In this document: positions 1 to 7,475 of the stretch, one piece after another
How the letters are laid out: each line of letters begins with the position of its first letter
Position numbering within the stretch: the first letter of the stretch is position 1
Assembly (NCBI GenBank): GCA_023387295.1
Contig: JAEWIG010000323.1
Span: forward strand, 1-39,731
Source: Bacillota bacterium
Lineage (GTDB): Bacteria; Bacillota; Bacilli; Bacillales; Cytobacillaceae
Length of the DNA: 39,731 bases
Direction of reading: 5' to 3'
Position numbers and translations under genes: made by a program
The notes under the pieces: generated by a model
What the model was told of the DNA's origin: nothing
Database searches by the model: none
What the model saw: only the letters and a program-made list of their open reading frames with translations

Positions 1-128
1 CATACACCCTGTGCAGACCTTCGACCAGTGTCCATTTTGTTAGCATCCAGCTTACCAATAAAGCCATTTACAAATTTTATCGATGAATTAGCATAGTAAT
101 CTATGATTTGGTTAATGTTCAGTTCCAC
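1..128 (-). CDS. 5' end of a Fur-regulated gene (partial, unidentified)
   Basis: This is the start of a minus-strand gene that runs off the left edge of the window. A GTG at 126-128 follows an AGGGAAG ribosome binding site with about 7 nt spacing, and the frame stays open to base 1 (about 42 residues, beginning MELNINQIIDYYANS). A Fur-type box and a TATAAT -10 element lie just upstream, so the gene is probably iron-repressed. I do not recognise the family from this short N-terminus. A role in iron or siderophore metabolism is inferred only from the operator. Confidence 0.55.
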   Translation of the reverse strand, partial: MELNINQIIDYYANSSIKFVNGFIGKLDANKMDTGRRSAQGV

Positions 129-158
129 TTCTTCACTTCCCTGTATTAACCATCTTAT

Positions 159-187
159 TGAAAATGATTATCACTCTCTTTATTATA
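159..187 (-). promoter_or_regulatory. Fur box with -10 element of the partial gene at 1-128
   Basis: Bases 159-173 read TGAAAATGATTATCA, one mismatch from the 7-1-7 Fur consensus TGATAATnATTATCA. On the minus strand a TATAAT (182-187) lies directly upstream, so a bound repressor would cover the transcription start. No convincing -35 hexamer was found at 16-18 nt. The Fur assignment is by consensus match. Confidence 0.65.
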
Positions 188-265
188 GCAATCGATTGAA
201 AGTGAGGAAAGTACTTTTTGACAATATTCAATTAACATCTATATTATCTATAATATCAAACAAGG

Positions 266-754
266 TTATTCGATAGGATGAAGGCAACTTTTTAAATAGT
301 TATTAACCTCTAATTCCATAACAATTCCGTGAACTGGTCCTGTCGTATCTACTTCACCATTTAAGAAAAAACCAAAGGATTCATATAAATTTTGAGCCAG
401 TTTATTCTCTGGATGAAGGCTCAAGAAGATTTTTTCACATGAATACTGTTGGTGTATCTGTTGAATCAATAAGGGCATAAACCTTTTGGCGTAGCCTTTT
501 CCTTGGTATCGGTAATCAATCATAAAACGATCTAACCATGCGCTTTTAGTCGAACTCGATGGCCACCCATACATGGCATAGCCAACAAGTGTTTCATCAT
601 CATATAAACCAACTGATTTCCACTTTTTCTCAAACTGTGACTCCGCTAAAGAGTACGCATTACTTTCAATAAATTGAGATTGTTGTTCAGCTACAGATAA
701 TTCAGCAACAGAACGCCAATTGTTTGCTGTTACTTCACTGATGTGAAGAGACAT
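266..754 (-). CDS. GNAT acetyltransferase, BltD-like (spermine/spermidine acetyltransferase)
   Basis: This 162-aa single-domain GNAT protein probably transfers acetyl from acetyl-CoA to an amine. It closely resembles Bacillus BltD polyamine acetyltransferases from recalled sequence: VGLYDDETLVGYAMYG, then WLDRFMIDYRYQGKGYAKRF (acetyl-CoA loop Q-x-x-G-x-G/A around residues 83-90), then IFLSLHPENKLAQNLYESFGF. The length is normal for the family. The ATG at 754 follows a GAGATGG-type site. BltD in B. subtilis is paired with an efflux pump, but no pump is adjacent here, so the substrate is inferred. The gene stands alone between the Fur-controlled gene and a terminator at 876-923. Confidence 0.8.
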   Translation of the reverse strand: MSLHISEVTANNWRSVAELSVAEQQSQFIESNAYSLAESQFEKKWKSVGLYDDETLVGYAMYGWPSSSTKSAWLDRFMIDYRYQGKGYAKRFMPLLIQQIHQQYSCEKIFLSLHPENKLAQNLYESFGFFLNGEVDTTGPVHGIVMELEVNNYLKSCLHPIE

Positions 755-875
755 ATTTCCATCTCACTTTCTATTTTTATCATGAACTATTTTACAGGAT
801 TTCTTTCTTATATTATATTTTCTTTCAACCATTACATGTAACTTTGAAATAAAAAAAGTTGATCAAAGACACTTC

Positions 876-923
876 AAAACATATAAAACCCATACGGAAA
901 ATCCGTACGGGATTATATGTTTT
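876..923. terminator. Bidirectional terminator hairpin
   Basis: Arms AAAACATAT (876-884) and ATATGTTTT (915-923) enclose an inner stem TACGGA/TCCGTA with a 3-4 nt loop. The A-run on one side and T-run on the other allow use in both directions. It would end the O-methyltransferase operon, whose stop is at 941. Confidence 0.75.
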
Positions 924-940
924 ACCATTTAGTTCTCTTG

Positions 941-1579
941 TTATTTCTTTACTTTGGAAATGGTCATTCCATCACCTAGCGGAATGATCACAGATTCTAA
1001 TTGAGGATGATTGGCCACTGTTTCATTGAATTTTTTCATTACTTCAGTATATCGTTTAGGTTTAGCTTCCTGATTTGCAACACTACCACCCGCGAGTACA
1101 TTATCGGTGACGATTAAAGCTTCCGATTCCGCTAGTCTAATACAATATTCCAAGTAATTCTCATAATTCTCTTTGTCAGCATCGATAAAGAAAAAATCAA
1201 ATCGCTTATTTTCTCCAACTAGTTTTTCAAGACTTTGCAAGGCTTCCCCAGTCATATATGACACTTGATTACCAAAACCAGCTTTTGATAAATTACTATG
1301 TGCTAGTTTTGCGTACTCCTCCTCTAATTCAAGAGAAGTTAAATTTCCTTTTTGACCAAATCCCCTAGCAAGGCAAATCCCGCTATAGCCACCAAGAGCC
1401 CCTATTTCCAAAACATTTTTTGCCCCTGAAATGGATACAAGCATCGTTAGAAGTTTTCCAGAGGAAGGAGATACCGATATGGACGGCATTCCGTTTTCTT
1501 TTATAGACGAAATAACTTCCTCCAAAAGATCATCTTGGTTATAAAATACTGAATCAATATAACTATTAATTTGCTTCAT
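941..1579 (-). CDS. Class I SAM-dependent O-methyltransferase (COMT/CCoAOMT-like)
   Basis: This 212-aa protein belongs to methyltransferase family 3, which methylates catechol-like hydroxyls using SAM and a divalent metal. The SAM-binding motif is VLEIGALGGYSGICLA (about residues 56-71). The acidic post-motif FFIDADKENYENYLEYC (about 129-145) and DNVLAGG (about 159-165) hold the expected metal ligands. Its ATG overlaps the stop of the upstream gene (TAATG), indicating translational coupling. It sits second in an operon behind palindromic operators, so it is probably induced by a small molecule. The substrate is not evident. The related tRNA methyltransferase TrmR is a less likely alternative. 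Confidence 0.85.
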   Translation of the reverse strand: MKQINSYIDSVFYNQDDLLEEVISSIKENGMPSISVSPSSGKLLTMLVSISGAKNVLEIGALGGYSGICLARGFGQKGNLTSLELEEEYAKLAHSNLSKAGFGNQVSYMTGEALQSLEKLVGENKRFDFFFIDADKENYENYLEYCIRLAESEALIVTDNVLAGGSVANQEAKPKRYTEVMKKFNETVANHPQLESVIIPLGDGMTISKVKK

Positions 1580-1938
1580 TACATCATTCCTTCCTCATCG
1601 ATATCTAGAGATTTTTTAGCAGCTAATAAAGAACTTTCCTCCTCATCTGTATTATTATTTGTTTCTATTTCTTCAGATTCATAGAGTTCAAATAATTGAA
1701 CAAACTCGCTAATTACCTGCTCGATTGCTTTTAATTCACCTGCTATGACTGGATTAATGGACTGGAGTTCTGGTGAATTTAATTGTTGCTTAAGTGTTGA
1801 ACGCTTAATATTCAACATCTCTAAAAACGCTATCGCTCTTCCTCGACGAAATGTTTTTGCACCATGTTTATGGTGGCCTTTTCGTTTATTACCTTCTCCC
1901 ATTTGATGCTTTTCTTTGTGACGTCCTTCATGTCTCAT
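1579..1938 (-). CDS. Small basic His/Lys-rich protein, function unknown
   Basis: The protein is 119 aa and starts at the ATG at 1938, which follows AGGAGAT. An upstream in-frame start at 2043 would translate through the operator and is rejected. The N-terminus is strongly basic and His-rich (MRHEGRHKEKHQMGEG, KRKGHHKHGAKTFRRGR). A helical core follows (AIAFLEMLNIKRSTLKQQL, VIAGELKAIEQVISEFVQLFELYE), then an acidic tail (TDEEESS, DIDEEGMM). I recall similar short proteins in other Bacillaceae but no proven function. It is coupled to the O-methyltransferase and transcribed from a promoter buried in inverted repeats. It could be a small regulator, but no classical helix-turn-helix is visible. 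Confidence 0.65.
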   Translation of the reverse strand: MRHEGRHKEKHQMGEGNKRKGHHKHGAKTFRRGRAIAFLEMLNIKRSTLKQQLNSPELQSINPVIAGELKAIEQVISEFVQLFELYESEEIETNNNTDEEESSLLAAKKSLDIDEEGMM

Positions 1939-1952
1939 TAAAAAAATCTCCT

Positions 1953-2022
1953 TTTGTATACAAATGTATACGAATAATATATTTAAATTGTATACGTTTG
2001 TATACAAAATATCAATATCTGT
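1953..2022 (-). promoter_or_regulatory. Promoter and paired GTATAC operators of the small protein/O-methyltransferase operon
   Basis: On the minus strand a TTGATA -35 and TACAAT -10 are separated by 17 nt. The sites TGTATACAAATGTATACG (about 1955-1972) and TTGTATACGTTTGTATAC (about 1989-2006) are each built from two GTATAC palindromes. They face each other as a larger inverted repeat covering the promoter and the 5' leader up to the ribosome binding site. This is a repressor-controlled layout. The cognate regulator is not known. Confidence 0.65.
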
Positions 2023-2093
2023 AACACCATTATTCTCCACCAAAAAAAATCATTACAATTAAAGAAAAGACGGTTTAAACATTTATATAAGTA

Positions 2094-2152
2094 TTGACTA
2101 CAACCATAATTGTATATACTATATAGTTGTAGTGTGAATTGTATACACAATT
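2094..2152 (+). promoter_or_regulatory. Promoter with overlapping inverted repeats, upstream of the small membrane protein
   Basis: TTGACT (2094-2099) and TACTAT (2117-2122) are spaced by 17 nt. The arms ACTACAAC (2097-2104) and GTTGTAGT (2126-2133) bracket the -10, which lies in the palindrome ACTATATAGT. A further inverted repeat AATTGT-ATAC-ACAATT lies at 2137-2152. These are candidate operators for the downstream TetR regulator or for the regulator of the divergent operon. Confidence 0.55.
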
Positions 2153-2232
2153 TATACTGAGTCCATTAAATGAGATAACGAATTAATCTTGGCCAAACAG
2201 TAAATAAAAAGAATTAATCAGGAGGATGGAAA

Positions 2233-2457
2233 ATGTTTCGATTTGCACTAGCAAGTATTGGCGGGTTTTTTCTTATTTTTATAGAAATATATATAGTTAT
2301 ATGGTTAAAAGGTTATTACACAATTGATATTGGTGGGATAGGTCCCTTCATGAAAATATGGGCATTGAATTTCTTCTTTTTATTTACGATGTTTTCTCAT
2401 ATTCAACTATGGATTAATGAGAAAGAAGCAGAAGGTAGGAAAACATTCATTAATTAA
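2233..2457 (+). CDS. Small two-helix membrane protein, function unknown
   Basis: This is a 74-aa protein with an AGGAGG ribosome binding site about 7 nt before its ATG. Two hydrophobic segments are visible, at about residues 3-24 (ALASIGGFFLIFIEIYIVIW) and 40-60 (MKIWALNFFFLFTMFSHIQLW), and the C-terminus is charged (NEKEAEGRKTF). I do not recognise the family. Its promoter is set inside inverted repeats and a TetR gene follows 160 bp downstream on the same strand, so it may be a target of that repressor. Confidence 0.6.
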   Translation: MFRFALASIGGFFLIFIEIYIVIWLKGYYTIDIGGIGPFMKIWALNFFFLFTMFSHIQLWINEKEAEGRKTFIN

Positions 2458-2619
2458 TCCAACTCTTCACGAAATGAGTACCCAGTATTTGTTATAGTTA
2501 ATATGGTAAAACTTTTTGAGTAGGCCGATTATTGACCGCTTATTTTTGATAACCATAAAAATTGGATGTGATGTAAGATTAAGAAGATTATTGGGAGATC
2601 TGCTAACAAAAAGTATCTA

Positions 2620-3180
2620 ATGGAGCAGAAGATTTTCGAGGCTGGCATGAGACTTTTTCAAGAAAAAGGCTTTATAAATACAACTCTACAAGATATTTGC
2701 GAAAAAGCTGGAGTTTCTAAGGGAACAATCTTTAACTACTTCACCTCTAAAGAAGATATTCTTGGAAAGTTTGGCCGAAATCAGGCGAAATTAGTAAAGC
2801 AATTTGCTGATCAGTTATCTCCTTCTATGAACACAAGGGATAAAATTGTAGCCGTCTTGCTTGAAGATATAAGGTTAGTAAAAGAATCTGAATTTAATGC
2901 CAAAACCGCTCTAAAGGGAATTTCAGAGGGCGGCGATGAAGTTTATCAATTTGAAATGAAGAACAGAAAAGAATTAGCTAACATCTATCAAGAAATATTA
3001 AAATCGGGGCAAAAATCAAATGCATTTAACGAATCTTTAATTGCAGATTTAATTGTCACCATCTACTTTCATGTATTAGATGACTATTTTTATCGAAATG
3101 ATCGGATCGGGGAAATTGAGAAGTCCCTCGTTGAATCTGTGAATATTTTATTTAATGGCATTAAAGACGACTTTGAGTAG
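2620..3180 (+). CDS. TetR/AcrR-family transcriptional regulator
   Basis: This 186-aa one-component repressor has an N-terminal helix-turn-helix: IFEAGMRLFQEKGFINTTLQDICEKAGVSKGTIFNYFTSKEDIL (about residues 5-48). The variable ligand domain follows. The start is uncertain. The ATG at 2620 has no close ribosome binding site, and the frame is open about 16 codons upstream (IKKIIGRSANKKYL) with only non-ATG starts such as ATT. Those residues look like a natural TetR N-terminus, so the true start may be upstream. The ligand is unknown. Likely targets are itself and the small membrane protein at 2233. Confidence 0.85.
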   Translation: MEQKIFEAGMRLFQEKGFINTTLQDICEKAGVSKGTIFNYFTSKEDILGKFGRNQAKLVKQFADQLSPSMNTRDKIVAVLLEDIRLVKESEFNAKTALKGISEGGDEVYQFEMKNRKELANIYQEILKSGQKSNAFNESLIADLIVTIYFHVLDDYFYRNDRIGEIEKSLVESVNILFNGIKDDFE

Positions 3181-3297
3181 AAAAGCAGACCGCCTTTAAC
3201 ACAGTCAAAGTACAAATACTCCCTGCTTCAAAGAAAGCCACTTGATGATTAGTATAACGAAACAGGTATTAAATCACATAAAAAGGTGTGGTATCCA

Positions 3298-3675
3298 ATG
3301 ATACGGAAGTTGGGGATAATTTCGCTTTCTGCACTTTTAATTTTAAGTTTAGTTGCTTGTTCGGGGGGTTCCTCTGTAATAACAATAGGAGATATTAAAG
3401 CTTCTGAAAATTCAATGACCGGGGAATACCATAGTTTTTCAGGCTATTACTTTAAAAAGGTAAAACTTAAAGAGGGAGAAACCCTAAAAGTAAAATTTTC
3501 AGCAGAAACTGAAAAAGGCAATCTGATTGCAAAAGTGATAGACTCTGAAGGTGAAACAATTAAAACATTAAACTCCGAAGATACTGTAACTCTTAGTCAA
3601 TCAGGGCAATTTAAGTTACAGGTAGAAGGAGAAAAACATAGAGGCAATTTCACATTAAGTTGGGAAAAGGAATAA
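3298..3675 (+). CDS. Small secreted lipoprotein, function unknown
   Basis: The protein is 125 aa. The ATG at 3298 is preferred over an in-frame GTG at 3286 because the AAAAGG site is about 11 nt from the ATG and would abut the GTG. It has a lipoprotein signal IRKLGIISLSALLILSLVAC with lipidated Cys21, then a beta-rich domain (SGYYFKKVKLKEGETLKVKF, GNLIAKVIDSEGETIKTL, GQFKLQVEGEKHRGNFTLSWE). The pattern suggests a beta-sandwich on the outer membrane face. A strong terminator follows at 3693-3724. No specific family was recognised. Confidence 0.75.
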   Translation: MIRKLGIISLSALLILSLVACSGGSSVITIGDIKASENSMTGEYHSFSGYYFKKVKLKEGETLKVKFSAETEKGNLIAKVIDSEGETIKTLNSEDTVTLSQSGQFKLQVEGEKHRGNFTLSWEKE

Positions 3676-3692
3676 CAGACCTGAAAGTAAAG

Positions 3693-3724
3693 AAACGCTC
3701 AGAGATTTAGTGCTCTGAGCGTTT
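3693..3724. terminator. Bidirectional rho-independent terminator
   Basis: A perfect 12-bp stem AAACGCTCAGAG / CTCTGAGCGTTT has an 8-nt loop and T/A tails on both sides. It lies between the convergent lipoprotein gene (stop 3675) and the minus-strand gene ending at 3739 and can serve both. Confidence 0.9.
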
Positions 3725-3738
3725 TCTGTACCTCCTTA

Positions 3739-4281
3739 TTAAGAAGGTTTACCAATATAAACTACTTCACCATCGCTATTGTATGCAATGTATTCAGCAC
3801 GATATACTTCGTCATTCTCCATTCTAACTAATCCAACTCTCTCTTCTGAACCGATAGAAAAAAGTTCAAAACGATAAATAATATTTTCGTCTCTGACAAT
3901 ATGCACACTATTTATTTCATTATCAAACACCCTAAGTAAAACCGCATTATACTTCTCTTCATTATTAAAAGGCGAATTGAAAAATGTAAGGTGGAAATAT
4001 TCATTTACACCTTCGCGATTAAAGGAGTAATCACTTTTCTTATCCCAAGAGAACAAAGATTTTTCGAGATACATTTCTCTCTCACTACCATCAACCGTAT
4101 TGAAGAAGGCTACTGATTTATTATCCTCCAATATTTCAATATGCTGTATGCTAGCAACGTTCCAATGGGTTTTAACCTCACTCGCAATTTGTTCCTTAGT
4201 GTCTCCTTTTGCAAACAGCCAAATTAAAAGAAGAGCAATAGCAATACTAACCCAAATAATGACTTGTTTCGTTTTTTGCAG
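3739..4281 (-). CDS. Signal-anchored extracellular protein with a CTG start, function unknown
   Basis: The frame encodes 180 aa if translation starts at CTG (4279-4281). That codon lies 8 nt after a perfect GGGAGG, and an in-frame TAA two codons upstream excludes any earlier start. The predicted N-terminus is QKTKQ followed by a single membrane segment VIIWVSIAIALLLIWLF (about residues 7-23), then a soluble domain (TKEQIASEVKTHWNVASIQHIEILE ends near residue 51). The next in-frame start, TTG at 4131, has no ribosome binding site and would delete the membrane segment. The C-terminal part is beta-rich with repeated Y-x-A-E-Y type strands. The family is not recognised. Confidence 0.6.
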   Translation of the reverse strand: MQKTKQVIIWVSIAIALLLIWLFAKGDTKEQIASEVKTHWNVASIQHIEILEDNKSVAFFNTVDGSEREMYLEKSLFSWDKKSDYSFNREGVNEYFHLTFFNSPFNNEEKYNAVLLRVFDNEINSVHIVRDENIIYRFELFSIGSEERVGLVRMENDEVYRAEYIAYNSDGEVVYIGKPS

Positions 4282-4460
4282 TTTTTAAACCTCCCTGTAC
4301 CCTTTTACAGCATTCAACTCTTACCAATCATTACTTTAACAAGAACCTAGATGTTCTTTTTCCTTTTAATTACTATTCTTCATTATCTTCTACATCATTA
4401 ACTAGGAATCCTTCTCCACACACTGCATCCAGCTTAATAAGGCGACTCTTAATAATAAAA

Positions 4461-4489
4461 AGACCCAATCCTAAAATTGGATTGAGTCG
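4461..4489 (-). terminator. Terminator of the sortase/Ig-like/ABC operon
   Basis: On the minus strand GACTCAATCC and GGATTGGGTC pair (one U-G wobble) around a 7-nt loop and are followed by TTTTTATTATT. It lies about 85 nt after the sortase stop codon and probably ends the long operon. Confidence 0.75.
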
Positions 4490-4571
4490 AATTTGAAGCT
4501 AAGAATTAAAGAATTTTCTGTACAGATAATGATGAAAATTAACCTATTAATAGAATGCTAACTACAATAGT

Positions 4572-5225
4572 TTAACGAAAGACTTCCTCCAACTCCCATT
4601 TCTCTACTTCATTCACCAGTTTTCCTTGATAAATCAATCTTTTGGTCGTTGGTGTTGGTACATCACAGGTGATAAGTGTTAAACCGTCAAACGGTTCAGT
4701 TAATACTGAAGTATCGTCCTCATTCACGATGTACGGCTTTTCCATTCGGTATTCGTACACTTTTTCATGATCCATAATGTAGACACTTCCACCTACTTCT
4801 AATTTCATAAGTGGTTGAAAAAGAAGACCTTCTTTTTTCATATGGTGTCCGGCCAAAATGACATTACCTACATTAAATCCTTGGAATACCTCATTCATCA
4901 TTCCAGCACCCTTTAATAGATTGCTATTTGTTGCTTCACGAAAAATGGGTAGCTTTAAATTGACGGAAGGAATCGCGAGTAAACCAATGCCGACATTGTT
5001 TTCAGTATCGGAAAACATGGCTTTTAATACATCTCGATCAGATGCAAAATCGATATCTGCAATAGCCTTACTTTGGTCTACGACTGATTCCTGTTCGGGT
5101 TCAATTGTAAGATTTTCATAGGATTTTTCAGATAGAGAAGAAACCATATAATTTTTCATAACAGGGCTAATAAGAAAGACTAGTCCTATCACTATTAAAC
5201 ATATAGGCAGAATTCGCTTTTTCAT
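4572..5225 (-). CDS. srtA: Class A sortase (LPXTG transpeptidase)
   Basis: This 217-aa membrane-anchored sortase cleaves LPXTG signals and links the protein to cell-wall peptidoglycan. An N-terminal membrane helix spans about residues 4-22. The catalytic set is visible: His127 in LAGHH, Cys187 in TLITC and Arg196 in TTKRLIY. The length and spacing match class A enzymes. It is the last gene of the operon and lies directly after the LPKTG protein at 5250, which is its obvious substrate. It could also be the housekeeping sortase of the cell, but the placement suggests a dedicated role. Confidence 0.92.
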   Translation of the reverse strand: MKKRILPICLIVIGLVFLISPVMKNYMVSSLSEKSYENLTIEPEQESVVDQSKAIADIDFASDRDVLKAMFSDTENNVGIGLLAIPSVNLKLPIFREATNSNLLKGAGMMNEVFQGFNVGNVILAGHHMKKEGLLFQPLMKLEVGGSVYIMDHEKVYEYRMEKPYIVNEDDTSVLTEPFDGLTLITCDVPTPTTKRLIYQGKLVNEVEKWELEEVFR

Positions 5226-5249
5226 TTCTTCACCATCTTTCTTTTCAAA

Positions 5250-6428
5250 TTAAATATCGGTACGTTCTCTTTTCTTTGTTTTCAGCATGATTAGACCCAT
5301 TGCTAATAAAATGAAACCGAATAGACTTGTCCATACAGTAGAGGCATCTCCTGTTTTCGGGAGTGTGTTCGTGTCATTTTTAGCTGCATCATCTGTTTGA
5401 GTCGTAGCGTTTTGTTCTGTATTTTGTTCTGTATTTCCCTCTGTATTTTCAGCTGTATTATCCTGTTCATCCTCAACAGTAGCTTGAGCTTCTAATTCTT
5501 TAAGCTTTACTCCTACCTCAGCTAATTTCTTATAGTTTTTAACTAATTCCTTCTGAGCAGGTGTTAAACCATCATAGGCTTTCTGTGCTTCTACAACTAA
5601 TGCTTTATCAGCAATCGTTAAATCTTGGGCCTTTGGAAGTTTCTTAATCAATTCCTCTACCTTTTTCACAGCCACAAGCTCTGCGTCTGCTTGCACAAGT
5701 TCAGCAAGCTTAACTTCTAATTCTACTAGCTTATCAATATTTGTTACTAAGCTTTGTTGGTCTTTCGCTAAGCCTTCGTATGCTTTTCTAGCCTTTTCTA
5801 CCGCTGCTTTATCCGCAATCGTTAAATCTTGGGCTAATGGAAGATTTGCAATTAAATCTTCTATAACCTTTACCGCATCTTGAGCTTCATTTGCCTTTGC
5901 TACAGTAAAATTAATCTTTTCTTCATTCCCTAATGTCGTGCCATTGTTTGCTGTTAGCTTCTTTTTAATCACTAATGTATATGATTTACCATCTGTTAGA
6001 GGCTCAATCGGACGAACAAAAAGATGACGTTTTTCATCTTCGTTGGCGTTTTCTCCTTCTTCAGGAATTCTAGTAACTTCAATAGCAATTGAATTTCCGT
6101 CTACATCAGCTAATGCAATAGCTTGTTTATTCGTTTCCCAAACAGTGTCGCTCACTACATTTTTGCTAAAAATGAGTTTAATCATCGGATTTACATCTAC
6201 ATCTGTGCTATCCTTAATATCATCTCCTGTAGTTGAAACATTATCGGTAATAGACGTTAAATAGGCACCTACTAGAGAAACCGGATCTTTACCACCTGAG
6301 CCAGAACCTCCGCCGTTTCCACCTCCACCACCATTGCCGCCAGCGGCAAGTGTTACGCCAATATTGCCAAACAGTAGTCCCAGAGTCAATAATCCTGTAA
6401 ATAGAAAATTAAATAACTTTTTGTTCAT
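5250..6428 (-). CDS. LPKTG cell-wall-anchored surface protein with Ig-like domain and two helical repeats
   Basis: The protein is 392 aa from ATG 6428, which has better spacing after AGGAGG than the ATG at 6434. It has a signal peptide, a Gly-rich linker (about 31-48), and one SbsA/Big_5-type Ig-like domain (about 49-178, with MIKLIFSKNVV and PLTDGKSYTLVIKKKL). Two ~58-residue helical repeats follow (about 186-244 and 255-313, each with AQDLTIADKA). The C-terminus has a low-complexity T/N/E linker, LPKTG, a hydrophobic helix and a basic tail. Its start codon lies at the stop of the upstream small Cys protein. It probably displays a ligand-binding domain on the cell wall for the ABC importer of the same operon. 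The ligand is unknown. Confidence 0.88.
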   Translation of the reverse strand: MNKKLFNFLFTGLLTLGLLFGNIGVTLAAGGNGGGGGNGGGSGSGGKDPVSLVGAYLTSITDNVSTTGDDIKDSTDVDVNPMIKLIFSKNVVSDTVWETNKQAIALADVDGNSIAIEVTRIPEEGENANEDEKRHLFVRPIEPLTDGKSYTLVIKKKLTANNGTTLGNEEKINFTVAKANEAQDAVKVIEDLIANLPLAQDLTIADKAAVEKARKAYEGLAKDQQSLVTNIDKLVELEVKLAELVQADAELVAVKKVEELIKKLPKAQDLTIADKALVVEAQKAYDGLTPAQKELVKNYKKLAEVGVKLKELEAQATVEDEQDNTAENTEGNTEQNTEQNATTQTDDAAKNDTNTLPKTGDASTVWTSLFGFILLAMGLIMLKTKKRERTDI

Positions 6429-6430
6429 GT

Positions 6431-6679
6431 TCATTCTCCTCCTAATTTTAAAATATCTTGAAAATCTTTGTAACAGCTAAAACCTTCCGCAGTCCAGCGA
6501 CGATAGCGGCAATTGTAGCAAGTTGTTTGATTTTCATAAACAATCTCATCTTCTACATCCATTTGAAAAAACCGGCAGCCTTCTGCCATTTTAACTGTTT
6601 CCTTAAATACTTCCTGACAATCCGCATTTCCAGAAAATGATGTAACTCCATCGTGTACTCTCAAATAAGTATTTTTCAT
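6431..6679 (-). CDS. Small cysteine-rich protein with CxxC motif, function unknown
   Basis: The protein is 82 aa from the ATG at 6679, preceded by GAGG 5 nt away. The in-frame ATG at 6706 lacks a site. Five cysteines are at residues 21, 35, 54, 57 and 69, the last three in TCYNCRYRRWTAEGFSCY, which looks like a metal-binding knuckle or redox pair. It has no signal peptide, so it should be cytosolic. It lies between the TiaS-like gene (30 bp gap) and the LPKTG gene (adjacent stop/start), so co-translation is likely. It could be a metal chaperone or partner of the TiaS-like protein. This is inference, and no family was recognised. Confidence 0.75.
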   Translation of the reverse strand: MKNTYLRVHDGVTSFSGNADCQEVFKETVKMAEGCRFFQMDVEDEIVYENQTTCYNCRYRRWTAEGFSCYKDFQDILKLGGE

Positions 6680-6708
6680 ACATACCTCGTTTAAATTATC
6701 CACCATGA

Positions 6709-7455
6709 TTAGTATTTTTTTAGCTTATTACCTGCACAAGGCATCCAAATATCGTTTCCATCCACATGAACGGACTCAACTAAAAGCACAGACTTATGAT
6801 CAAGGAATACACTTTTCAGCTTGTCTCCCAACGTTATAGACTCAGTGTCATCTAGAATAAATCCGTCCTGAGTTCTAACGATTTCAATCGTTGTATCCTC
6901 CAATATCTCCTTTACTGTAGCTGTTTTTTTGCTAGCATTCAGCTTGTGTTTCCCTTTAAAGCGTCCATCATTGCCTGTTAATCGTAGACCAACACCTGCT
7001 AATGCTCCGATGACACCCTGTCCAGTTCCACCATGCTCTGATAAATGAATAGAAAGCGAGTTTGCTAACCCGTATGCATCTTCTTTCGTTAATACCTCTT
7101 GCTTTGCTTTAAGACCAAAATGAATGATTTCTTGATGCTGATGCTGAGTTAGTCGCTCTGGAACGAATACACAAAGTCCCGGATCAGAACCTTCTGCACT
7201 TTCTGTATGTAAAATATGGATTGCTGCATTTATGACCTTTTCAAGGTCGTTGCTATTAATATCCGCTTCAAAACACATGGAACTGTTATGTGATGTATAA
7301 GGGATATCTGGGTGAACAAATAACTGATGGCGAGTAACACTTTTACAAGTAGCCCCGAAATTTGCTTCGATTGATTCTGCAATTTCAACCGCTATTTCGC
7401 CAGTTCCTTTGCTATCAATATTGTCCGTATCATCAATGCATATAAAAATTTTCAT
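6709..7455 (-). CDS. TiaS-like (tRNA-Ile2 agmatinylcytidine synthetase TCKD-type) protein, truncated form
   Basis: The 248-aa product resembles the N-terminal half of archaeal TiaS: IDDTD at residues 7-11, PDIPYTSHNSSMCF, SDPGLCVFVPE, and GGTGQGVIGALAGVGLRLTGNDGRFKGK. Archaeal TiaS (about 420 aa) adds agmatine to tRNA-Ile2 and also has OB-fold and zinc-ribbon domains, which are absent here. Bacteria use TilS/lysidine for this job, so a tRNA role is doubtful. The ATP-binding kinase-like fold may have been reused. Its position between an ABC binding protein and a small CxxC protein suggests handling of the imported compound, for example phosphorylation or ligation. That function is inference. 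Confidence 0.8.
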   Translation of the reverse strand: MKIFICIDDTDNIDSKGTGEIAVEIAESIEANFGATCKSVTRHQLFVHPDIPYTSHNSSMCFEADINSNDLEKVINAAIHILHTESAEGSDPGLCVFVPERLTQHQHQEIIHFGLKAKQEVLTKEDAYGLANSLSIHLSEHGGTGQGVIGALAGVGLRLTGNDGRFKGKHKLNASKKTATVKEILEDTTIEIVRTQDGFILDDTESITLGDKLKSVFLDHKSVLLVESVHVDGNDIWMPCAGNKLKKY

Positions 7456-7475
7456 TCCATTCCCTCATTCCTAAA

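Noticed and set aside
1939..2043. Upstream extension of the gene at 1579-1938 to 2043
   Set aside because: It would translate the operator and promoter, and the ATG at 1938 has a perfect ribosome binding site.
4100..4288. Plus-strand ORF opposite the CTG-start gene
   Set aside because: It is antisense to a gene with a good ribosome binding site and membrane anchor, and has no site of its own.
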